Assembly: GCA_022704925.1 (NCBI GenBank)
Contig: JAKJFK010000126.1
Location: 1 to 5,176 of the forward strand
Direction of reading: 5' to 3'
From: a candidate division TA06 bacterium
GTDB lineage: Bacteria > Ratteibacteria > UBA8468 > MWAK01
DNA length: 5,176 nucleotides
Made by a program: the position numbers and the translations under genes. Every line of letters starts with the position of its first letter. Within the stretch, counting starts at the first letter, position 1. The notes below the pieces were generated by a model that was not told the origin of the DNA, searched no databases, and saw only the letters and a program-made list of their open reading frames with translations. This document shows positions 1-5,176 of this stretch, one piece after another.

Positions 1-242
1 CCCGCCGCGCCGTGCTGGTCCTCAAGGAACGGCTCCGGCCGGAAGGGTTCAATCTCGGGCTGAACCTGGGGCGGGCCGCCGGGGCGGGCATCGCCTCGCA
101 CCTGCACATCCACATCGTTCCCCGCTGGAATGGAGACACCAATTTCATGCCCGTCGTGGGCGGGGTGAAGACGGTCCCCGATTCGCTGGATGCCCTCTAC
201 CGGGAACTCAGAAAGGATTTCCAGGCCGATGTTCATCGCTGA
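1..242 (+). CDS. HIT-family nucleotide hydrolase/transferase, 3' part only
   Basis: This is the C-terminal part of a histidine-triad (HIT) protein, cut by the window's left edge; the reading frame is open from base 3 and stops at TGA 240-242. About 79 residues are visible of a family usually near 160. The signature [10 protein letters not shown] is a clear H-x-H-x-H triad; by family knowledge the middle His is the nucleophile attacking the alpha-phosphate of a nucleotide substrate. The following NGDTNFMPV segment and the [12 protein letters not shown] tail resemble the branch often named AP4A phosphorylase or AP4A hydrolase-like. The true substrate cannot be told, because adenylate hydrolases and dinucleoside polyphosphate enzymes share this motif. 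It is expected to be cytosolic. The last 14 nt overlap the start of the EndoQ gene, which suggests coupled translation and one mRNA. The real start lies upstream of the window; the GTG at 12 is internal to the protein. Confidence 0.9.
   Translation, partial: RRAVLVLKERLRPEGFNLGLNLGRAAGAGIASHLHIHIVPRWNGDTNFMPVVGGVKTVPDSLDALYRELRKDFQADVHR
211..217 (+). promoter_or_regulatory. Possible ribosome binding site for EndoQ
   Basis: GAAAGGA lies 11 nt before ATG 229, inside the HIT coding sequence. The spacing is longer than ideal, so translation of EndoQ may rest partly on coupling to the HIT gene. It favours the 229 start over 190. Confidence 0.45.
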
Positions 243-1452
243 TTTACACATCCATTCAAAGTATTCGCGTGCCACCAGCCGCGACATGGACCTGGAACAC
301 CTGGCCCAATCGGCCCGCCAGAAGGGTATCAACCTGCTCGGCACCGGTGATTTCACCCACCCGTTATGGCTGGCCGAATTGAAGCAGAAGCTCCAGCCGG
401 CCGAGCCGGGCCTCTTTCTTTACGCCGGCCTGAGGTTCATCCTGACCGCTGAAATATGCAACATCTTCGAAAGCCGGGGCAGCATCAAGCGGATCCACAA
501 CCTGGTCTTCCTGCCCGCGCTGGAATCGGCCGACCGGCTTGCCCGCAAGCTTGGTTCCTACGGGAGCGTCACCGTCGACGGCCGGCCGATGCTCCAGCTT
601 TCCGCCGACGACCTGGCCGGGATCGTCAGGGATATCGATCCGGATGGTTTCCTGGTGCCGGCCCACATCTGGACACCTCATTTTTCGCTCTTCGGTTCCA
701 ACAGCGGCTTTGACCGGCTGGCCGACTGCTTTCCGAAGCGGCACGGCGAAATCTTCGCGGTGGAGACCGGGCTTTCGAGCGACCCGGAAATGAACTGGCG
801 CCTGTCGGCCCTCGATGGCCTGGCCCTGGTTTCCAATTCCGATGCCCACTCTCCGGCCAAGATCGGCCGGGAGGTCAATGTTTTCAGCCAGCCGCTCGAT
901 TACCACCAGCTCCGGCAGGTTCTCGCCGAAAAGGATGACCGCCGTTTCCTTTATACCGTCGAGTATTTTCCGGAGGAGGGAAAGTACCACTATGACGGTC
1001 ACCGCCTGTGCAAGACGGCGCTCGCGCCCGAGGCTTCGCGCCGGCTAAACAATCTCTGCCCGGTTTGCGGACGGAAGGTTACGGTCGGGGTTCTGCACCG
1101 GGTGCTGGACCTGGCCGACCGGCCGGAAGGCGGCCGTCCGGAACGTGCCATACCCTTCCGCCGGATGATCCCCCTGGACCAGATTATCGCCTTTGCGCTT
1201 GGAAAAACGGTGGACAGCCCGGCGGTGCGGGACAGCTACCAGAAGATCATCCGGTCCCTGGGAACCGAGTTTGAAATTCTCCTGACCATTCCGGAGGCCG
1301 ATATCCGGGCCCAGGCTGAACCCCGGCTGGCGGACGCCGTCATCTCGGTCCGGGCCGGCCGGGTTAAGGTGGAGCCCGGCTATGACGGGGAGTTCGGCCG
1401 GATCGAAATTTTCCCGGAAGCGGCCGCGCCGCAGCAGTCGACTCTCTTTTGA
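229..1452 (+). CDS. Endonuclease Q (EndoQ), PHP-domain DNA repair nuclease
   Basis: A 407-residue protein matching the EndoQ family (formerly an uncharacterised PHP family), whose members cut DNA 5' of deoxyuridine, hypoxanthine/xanthine and abasic sites. The N-terminal PHP domain opens with DLHIHSKYS (residues 5-13) and continues with GTGDFTHP (38-45), RIHNL (88-92), [14 protein letters not shown] (144-157), ETGLSSD (179-185) and SNSDAHS (202-208). These supply the His/Asp/Glu metal ligands expected of PHP enzymes. A small zinc-binding module follows, with Cys261, Cys277 and Cys280 (CPVCG); the fourth ligand is not obvious. A C-terminal domain (about 310-395) follows, containing VEPGYDG and RIEIF. 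Length fits the family (about 400-425). The last residues, QSTLF, look like a beta-clamp-binding peptide. ATG 229 is chosen because the PHP motif begins four residues later, as in relatives; the in-frame ATG at 190 would add 13 unconserved residues inside the HIT gene. It overlaps the HIT gene by 14 nt. Confidence 0.92.
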   Translation: MFIADLHIHSKYSRATSRDMDLEHLAQSARQKGINLLGTGDFTHPLWLAELKQKLQPAEPGLFLYAGLRFILTAEICNIFESRGSIKRIHNLVFLPALESADRLARKLGSYGSVTVDGRPMLQLSADDLAGIVRDIDPDGFLVPAHIWTPHFSLFGSNSGFDRLADCFPKRHGEIFAVETGLSSDPEMNWRLSALDGLALVSNSDAHSPAKIGREVNVFSQPLDYHQLRQVLAEKDDRRFLYTVEYFPEEGKYHYDGHRLCKTALAPEASRRLNNLCPVCGRKVTVGVLHRVLDLADRPEGGRPERAIPFRRMIPLDQIIAFALGKTVDSPAVRDSYQKIIRSLGTEFEILLTIPEADIRAQAEPRLADAVISVRAGRVKVEPGYDGEFGRIEIFPEAAAPQQSTLF

Positions 1453-1457
1453 ACCGG

Positions 1458-2447
1458 ATGCTGTCCCTCCTCGTTCCCCTTTACTATGTTCTATCGGAGT
1501 CACGCCGCCTCTGGTACCGGCTTGGCTGGCGACGGCCGGTCCGGCTGCCGGCCTACGTGGTCAGCGTGGGCAACCTCACGGTGGGGGGGACCGGCAAGAC
1601 CAGCGTGGCCGGATACCTGGCCTCTTTTTATGCGCGGGCGGGCCGCCGGGTGGCGGTGGTCAGCCACGGCTATCGTGGTGACCGGGGCGGGCTGGTCGTT
1701 TCGGACGGGCGGGGAATTCTGGCCCGGGTTGAACGGTCCGGCGACGACGCCCTGCTCCTGGCCAGGCAATTACCGGGGATCCCGGTGCTCTCCGGCCGCC
1801 GCCGGGAGGAGCTGGCCCGCCGGGCGGTCCGGGAATTCGGCGCCGAGGTGGTGATCCTGGACGACGCTTTTCACTATTTCCGGCTGGCCCGGGATCTCGA
1901 CATACTGGTTTTCAACACGCTGGCCGGTCTTGGCAACGGCCGTTTGCTGCCGGCCGGCCCCCTTCGGGAGCCGCTGCGGAACATCCGGCGGGCCGACCTG
2001 CTCTGGTTCAACCAGGCCGACCTGGTTCCGGAGTCGGAACTGAAACGGTTCTAGTCCTCCCTGGCCGTTTGGGCCCCCGCCGCGCGCCGCGTCACCAGTT
2101 CGGCCGTCTTCACCTGTTTCAGCCGGTTGGATGGAAGCGATCTCCCGGTTTCGGAACTCTCCGGAATGCGGGTCTGGGTCCTGGCCGGAATCGGGGCCCC
2201 GGACGGTTTCCTCCAGCGGCTGGAACGGCTCGGGCTGAACCAGGCGGGCCGGAGCCTCTACCCTGATCATCACGCCTACCGGAAGGAGGAGCTGCTGGCC
2301 CTTCCCTGGAATGATTTCGATTGCCTGGTGACCACCGCCAAGGACCTGGTGCGCCTGCCGCCGGGCCCCTGGCCGAGGCCGGTCGTTTATCCGAAGTTGG
2401 AGCTGAAAGTGAAAGGATTCCCCGATGCTGATAATTCCGGCCATTGA
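1458..2447 (+). CDS. lpxK: Tetraacyldisaccharide 4'-kinase LpxK, interrupted by one in-frame TAG
   Basis: LpxK phosphorylates the 4' position of the lipid A disaccharide at the inner membrane (Raetz pathway). From ATG 1458 the frame runs 329 codons to TGA 2445-2447, the usual LpxK length (about 320-350), broken only by TAG at codon 199 (2052-2054). Visible before the TAG: a hydrophobic N-terminal anchor (residues 3-12), the P-loop SVGNLTVGGTGKT (36-48), GDD (95-97, matching the catalytic Asp of the family GDE motif), the DDAF pair (135-138) and GNGRLLPAGPLREP (159-172). Visible after it: LAGIG, the YPDHH motif (His271/272, where the family's catalytic His partner lies) and VTTAKDLVRL (291-300). 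Conserved blocks on both sides in the same frame rule out a frameshift. It may be a nonsense mutant, a base-call error, or a gene needing TAG read-through. With no read-through, only 1458-2054 (198 aa) is made, lacking the catalytic His. The alternative start TTG 1449 overlaps the EndoQ stop; neither has a good Shine-Dalgarno sequence. The 3' end overlaps hisA by 23 nt. Confidence 0.88.
2052..2054 (+). other. In-frame amber (TAG) codon inside lpxK
   Basis: The codon follows ELKRF and precedes SSLAVWAPAARRV, in a predicted helix after the NQADLV strand, a poorly conserved linker of the family. Single-base neighbours include CAG (Gln), AAG (Lys), GAG (Glu), TGG, TTG, TCG and TAC/TAT, several of which would fit an amphipathic helix. 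No other stop occurs in this frame between 1458 and the terminal TGA at 2445. Confidence 0.95.
2055..2447 (+). pseudogene. lpxK: C-terminal part of lpxK downstream of the TAG
   Basis: This is the second part of the LpxK entry, listed separately because under the standard code it would not be joined to the N-terminal part. It encodes 130 residues in the same frame, with LAGIGAPDGF, the YPDHHAY motif holding the family's catalytic His, and VTTAKDLVRLPPG. Independent restart is conceivable at TTG 2127 or ATG 2166, but neither has a convincing ribosome binding site and a lone C-terminal lobe would lack the P-loop. It should be read as part of one lpxK gene. Confidence 0.7.
2411..2417 (+). promoter_or_regulatory. 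Ribosome binding site of the hisA-like gene
   Basis: GAAAGGA lies 7 nt before ATG 2425, within the end of lpxK. It supports 2425 as the start and means the HisA-like protein can be translated even if ribosomes stop early in lpxK. Confidence 0.65.
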
Positions 2448-3258
2448 CATCCTGGACGGACGCCTGGTCCGCCTCTCCCAGGGAGATTATGACCGCGTCT
2501 CCGATTACCGGCTGGACCCGGTTCGGATCTTTGAAGACTACCTGGCCGCCGGGGTGCGGCGCCTGCACCTGGTTTTTCTCTCGGCCGCCCGGGATGGAAG
2601 CCAGAGCCCGGACGAGGAAGCGCTGCTCGGCCGGCTGCTGGCGGTCCGGCCGGCCGGCGTCGAACTGGAAGTCGGCGGCGGCATCCGAAGGTGGGAAACG
2701 GCCGAACGGCTTCTCTCCCTGGGCGTTGATTACCTGATCCTGGGTACGGCGGCCGTTCTTGACATAATACGCCTGGAGGAGGAACGGCAGAAGGCCGCTT
2801 ACGAGGGCGGGCTGGCCGGTTTTGTCCGGCAGCTGGATTTCAAGGTAACCTCGATTCTCCAGGACATCCTGGAACGGCGGTCCGCCGGGAGATTCATCAT
2901 CAGCCTCGATGTCCGGAGCGGTGCGGCGGCGGTAAGCGGCTGGGAAATGACCCTTCCCCCGGCGGTCGACCGGCTGGCCGGCTGGTTTTCCCAGCTGGGC
3001 TTTACCCGTCTTATTCACACCGCGGTGGAACGGGACGGGACCCTGGCCGGACCGGACCTGGAGGCGCTCAAGTCGCTCTCCGGTTCGGTTCCCGGGGTTT
3101 CTCTGATCGCCGCCGGTGGGATCGGTTCAGAATCGGATATCGCCGCCCTGGCCGCTTTGAAACTGCCCAACCTGGGCGGGGTAATCGTCGGCAAGGCCCT
3201 TTACGAGGGGCGGGTCGACCTGGGCCGGCTGATCAGGACATACCAGTCCGGGAGCTGA
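2425..3258 (+). CDS. hisA: HisA-like phosphoribosyl isomerase, with an insertion
   Basis: A 277-residue (beta/alpha)8 barrel of the HisA/HisF family. HisA isomerises ProFAR to PRFAR in histidine synthesis. HisA rather than HisF is indicated by IPAIDILDGRLVRLSQGDY at the N-terminus with Asp8 (the first catalytic acid), VGGGIRRWE, LGTAAV (106-111), SLDVRSG with Asp162 (the second catalytic Asp), the SGWEM tryptophan, IHTAVERDGTL, the phosphate-binding AAGGIGSESD, and GVIVGKALYEG near the end. Two oddities stand out. About 29 extra residues lie between Val111 and Asp162 compared with Thermotoga HisA, giving 277 instead of about 240. The LHVVDL strand reads LHLVFL, losing an Asp normal in HisA. 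The gene sits between lpxK and ispF, with no other histidine gene in the window. It could be a genuine relocated HisA, a dual HisA/TrpF-type enzyme, or a paralogue with another sugar-phosphate substrate; the catalytic pair favours real isomerase activity. The start follows a clear ribosome binding site and matches the family N-terminus. Confidence 0.85.
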   Translation: MLIIPAIDILDGRLVRLSQGDYDRVSDYRLDPVRIFEDYLAAGVRRLHLVFLSAARDGSQSPDEEALLGRLLAVRPAGVELEVGGGIRRWETAERLLSLGVDYLILGTAAVLDIIRLEEERQKAAYEGGLAGFVRQLDFKVTSILQDILERRSAGRFIISLDVRSGAAAVSGWEMTLPPAVDRLAGWFSQLGFTRLIHTAVERDGTLAGPDLEALKSLSGSVPGVSLIAAGGIGSESDIAALAALKLPNLGGVIVGKALYEGRVDLGRLIRTYQSGS

Positions 3259-3282
3259 ACCGCGCCCGGGTTCGATCGTTTC

Positions 3283-3290
3283 AGGGAGGG
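3283..3290 (+). promoter_or_regulatory. Strong ribosome binding site of ispF
   Basis: AGGGAGGG ends 6 nt before ATG 3297. It lies in the only real intergenic gap of the window (3259-3296, 38 nt). That gap is too short for an obvious promoter and shows no terminator with a T-tract. Confidence 0.75.
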
Positions 3291-3296
3291 AGAAAA

Positions 3297-3791
3297 ATGG
3301 TACGAGTCGGCCTCGGTTTTGATATTCACCCGCTGGTGCCGGGGCGACCCTTCCGGCTGGCCGGCATCCGGATCGAGTACGAGCGGGGTCCGCTCGGACA
3401 CAGCGACGGCGATGCCCTTTCCCATGCCGTCGGCGACGCCATCCTGGGGGCCGGCGGCTGCGGGGACCTCGGGGACTGGTTTCCCGATAACGACCCGCGC
3501 TGGCGCGGCCTGCCCGGCCCGGACCTGCTCGGCCTGATCCGGGACCTGGTCGCCGAAAAGGGATTCCGGCCGATCCAGGTGGATTCCATCCTGGTCATGG
3601 AGAAGCCCCGCCTGGCCCCCTTCCGGGAAGCGGTCCGCGGCGGCCTGGCTGGAGCGCTCGGCCTGGAGACGGCGGCGGTAAACGTCAAGTTCCGGACGGC
3701 CGAGGGCTTTGGCCCGGTCGGCCAGGGGGAGGCCCTGGCCGCTTACGCGGTCGTGCTGGTGACCGACAACGACAAGGAGAAAACAGGATGA
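3297..3791 (+). CDS. ispF: 2-C-methyl-D-erythritol 2,4-cyclodiphosphate synthase
   Basis: IspF converts CDP-ME 2-phosphate to MECDP with release of CMP in the MEP isoprenoid pathway; family members are cytosolic homotrimers. The 164-residue length is normal (about 155-165). The metal ligands are visible as GFDIH (Asp9, His11) and His43 in GHSDGDALSHA, a near-perfect family signature. GDLGDWFPDNDPR (about residues 56-68), the DSILVMEKPRLAP segment (about 97-109) and NVKFRTAEGFG (substrate-binding Thr/Glu loop) follow in the right order. One departure is that the usual GF-x-GRGEG stretch reads GPVGQGEA, so the positions matching E. coli Phe139 and Arg142 are Pro140 and Gln143. The tail TDNDKEKTG is charged and unconserved. 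The start is fixed by a strong Shine-Dalgarno sequence and the family N-terminus. The stop overlaps the gltX start as ATGA. An ispF-gltX pair is a recurrent bacterial arrangement. Precursors for undecaprenyl phosphate fit beside an envelope gene. Confidence 0.96.
   Translation: MVRVGLGFDIHPLVPGRPFRLAGIRIEYERGPLGHSDGDALSHAVGDAILGAGGCGDLGDWFPDNDPRWRGLPGPDLLGLIRDLVAEKGFRPIQVDSILVMEKPRLAPFREAVRGGLAGALGLETAAVNVKFRTAEGFGPVGQGEALAAYAVVLVTDNDKEKTG
3774..3779 (+). promoter_or_regulatory. Ribosome binding site of gltX inside ispF
   Basis: AAGGAG sits 8 nt before ATG 3788, within the last codons of ispF. With the ATGA stop/start overlap it points to translational coupling of ispF and gltX. Confidence 0.75.
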
Positions 3792-5176
3792 GAGTGAGAT
3801 TTGCACCCAGTCCCACCGGTTACCTGCACCTGGGTAATGCCCGGACCGCCCTTTTCAACTACCTGCTGGCGCGCCAGCAGAAGGGGGCGTTTGTCCTGCG
3901 GATCGAAGATACCGACCGGGAGCGGAGCCGTCCCGAGTTTGAACGAATGATCCTGGAAGACCTCCAGTGGCTTGGCCTGGACTGGGACGAGGGTCCCGAC
4001 CGGGGCGGCCCCCACGCTCCCTACCGCCAGTCGGAAAGGATCCAGGCCTACCGGGAACGGGTGGACTGGCTGATCAGCGAGGGGAAGGCTTACCACTGCT
4101 ACTGCAGCTTCGAGGAGCTGGAGGGGATGCGCCGGGAGCAGACCAGCCGGAAGGAGAGTCCCCGTTATGACAACCGCTGCCGGGAGTTGACGGCCGCCCA
4201 GAAGGCCGCCTACCAGCGGGAGGGAAGGCGTCCCACGGTCCGTTTCCGGATACCGGACCGGAGCCTGACTTTTTTTGACCTGATCAGGGGCGATATCACC
4301 TTCGACACCAGCCTGATGGGTGACCTGATCATCATGAAATCGGACGGGCTCCCTTCTTTTCACCTGGCGGTGGTCCTCGACGACATCGACATGGAAATCA
4401 GCCACGTGGTCCGGGGCGAGGACCACATTTCCAACACGCCGCGCCACATCCTGCTCTTCGAGGCCTTCAACCGGAAACCGCCCAGTTTCGCCCACATGGC
4501 CATGACGCTCGGCCCGGACGGGAAGCGCCTCTCCAAGCGTCACGGGGCCACCTCGGTGCGGGAATTGAGGAACCAGGGCTACCTGCCCGAGGCGGTCTTC
4601 AATTACCTGGCCCTGCTGGGCTGGGGGATCAACGACGACCAGGAGGTCTTCAGCCGCCAGGAACTGATCGATCGGTTCAGCCTGGATCGGTGCAAGGAGG
4701 GGGCGGCCATCTTCGATCAGGCCAAGCTCACCTGGCTGAATGGTTTATACATGCAGAAGAAGGGACCGGATCGAATCACGGAACTGGCCCTGCCCTACCT
4801 GCAGGAGGCCGGCCTGGCCGCTTCCGGGGCCGGCCCGGAGGAGCGGACCCGGCTCGCCCGGATCGTCGGCCTGATCGGCGACCGGGTGAAGAAGCTGAAC
4901 GAGATCCCGGAAGCGGTCGCGATCTTTGTCAGGGAGACGGTCGATTACGATCCGGCCGCCGTTGAAAAGGTGCTCCGGAAACCGGGCGTCGCGGAAATAC
5001 TGGCGGGGATGCTGCCGCTCTTCGAGGCGGCCGATGATTTTTCGGCGGGACGGCTGGAGGCGCTGGTGCGTGAATTCTGCCAGGCGCGCGCCCTGAAGAC
5101 CGGCCAGGTTTTTCATCCGGTCCGGGTGGCCGCCACCGGGCGGACGGTGGGGCCGGGCTTATTTGAACTGCTGGAA
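3788..5176 (+). CDS. gltX: Glutamyl-tRNA synthetase, 3' end cut by window
   Basis: Class I aminoacyl-tRNA synthetase that charges tRNA-Glu with glutamate in the cytosol. The frame is open for 463 codons to the window's end; families of 470-500 residues suggest only about 10-35 residues are missing. The Rossmann catalytic domain begins RFAPSPTGYLHLGNARTALFNYLL, with HLGN (14-17) as the HIGH motif, then RIEDTDRERS. A zinc site of the E. coli GluRS type is visible: Cys104, Cys106, Tyr127 and Cys131. VVRGEDHISNTPRH and the KMSKS-type KRLSKRHG (246-253) complete the active site. The C-terminal helical anticodon-binding region runs from about 300 and includes KLTWLNGLY and, near the end, ATGRTVGPGLFELLE. 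All are bacterial GluRS hallmarks, including the class that may also charge tRNA-Gln; whether this one is discriminating cannot be judged here. It is not GluQ-RS, which is much shorter. The start overlaps the ispF stop. Confidence 0.97.
   Translation, partial: MRVRFAPSPTGYLHLGNARTALFNYLLARQQKGAFVLRIEDTDRERSRPEFERMILEDLQWLGLDWDEGPDRGGPHAPYRQSERIQAYRERVDWLISEGKAYHCYCSFEELEGMRREQTSRKESPRYDNRCRELTAAQKAAYQREGRRPTVRFRIPDRSLTFFDLIRGDITFDTSLMGDLIIMKSDGLPSFHLAVVLDDIDMEISHVVRGEDHISNTPRHILLFEAFNRKPPSFAHMAMTLGPDGKRLSKRHGATSVRELRNQGYLPEAVFNYLALLGWGINDDQEVFSRQELIDRFSLDRCKEGAAIFDQAKLTWLNGLYMQKKGPDRITELALPYLQEAGLAASGAGPEERTRLARIVGLIGDRVKKLNEIPEAVAIFVRETVDYDPAAVEKVLRKPGVAEILAGMLPLFEAADDFSAGRLEALVREFCQARALKTGQVFHPVRVAATGRTVGPGLFELLE

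Noticed and set aside
190-228. Upstream in-frame ATG at 190 as the EndoQ start
   Set aside because: It would add 13 residues translated from within the HIT gene, unlike family N-termini, which start a few residues before the DLHIHS motif. ATG 229 has a plausible ribosome site.
2055-2110. A structured element downstream of the TAG (like a PYLIS or recoding stem-loop)
   Set aside because: The stretch is G+C-rich and can fold in many ways, but no distinct stem-loop stands out by eye, so it cannot be claimed without covariation evidence.
2052-2126. A frameshift as the cause of the split lpxK
   Set aside because: Both parts are in the same frame (codons starting at multiples of 3), so no insertion or deletion is needed. 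Only the TAG separates them.
2119-3018. A 299-codon open frame on the minus strand opposite lpxK and the hisA-like gene
   Set aside because: It is composed of low-complexity Pro/Gly/Arg-rich sequence with no family motif, and lies opposite clearly coding sequence. G+C-rich codon bias produces such antisense frames. The same holds for the minus-strand frames at 3743-4543, 1770-2450, 364-1002 and 3201-3806.
3256-3273. GAACC...GGTTC inverted repeat at the hisA-ispF gap as a terminator
   Set aside because: The stem is only about 5 bp with a 7-nt loop and no T-run follows. It sits in a 38-nt gap before a strong ribosome site, so it does not look like an intrinsic terminator.
1-5176. Frequent GGCCGG/CCGGCC words as a repeat family or restriction-related signal
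   Set aside because: They fall within codons for Ala, Gly, Arg and Pro in every gene and fit strong G+C codon bias. No regular spacing or extended repeat unit is seen.

Overview
The window is G+C-rich bacterial DNA with six genes, all on the + strand. They are packed so tightly that they look like one operon or the middle of one. The order is a HIT-family protein (3' end only), endonuclease Q (EndoQ), LpxK (lipid A 4'-kinase), a HisA-like (beta/alpha)8 barrel, IspF (MECDP synthase) and GltX (glutamyl-tRNA synthetase, missing only its extreme C-terminus). Junctions are overlaps of 14, 23 and 4 nt and gaps of 5 and 38 nt. I see no tRNA, rRNA, CRISPR, mobile element, convincing promoter or terminator. 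There is no stretch over 300 nt without a gene.

LpxK implies a lipid A-making, Gram-negative (diderm) bacterium, and IspF implies the MEP isoprenoid pathway. EndoQ is well known in some archaea and patchily present in bacteria, so it is a useful but not decisive lineage clue. Clear Shine-Dalgarno sequences precede hisA, ispF and gltX. I cannot name the phylum from sequence alone.

Region by region: 1-242 is the HIT protein with its catalytic HxHxH motif. 229-1452 is EndoQ, a PHP-domain nuclease for deaminated DNA bases, ending in a putative sliding-clamp-binding tail. 1458-2447 is a complete lpxK reading frame except for one in-frame TAG at 2052-2054. 2425-3258 is the HisA-like protein, with an insertion of about 29 residues. 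3297-3791 is IspF. 3788-5176 is GltX.

The genes serve envelope lipid A, isoprenoid precursors, tRNA charging, DNA repair and nucleotide clean-up: a growth and housekeeping cluster, not one pathway. The most notable points are the lone amber codon inside an otherwise open full-length lpxK, with motifs intact on both sides; the QSTLF C-terminus of EndoQ; and the orphan, enlarged HisA-like protein. No wholly new multi-gene system is evident.
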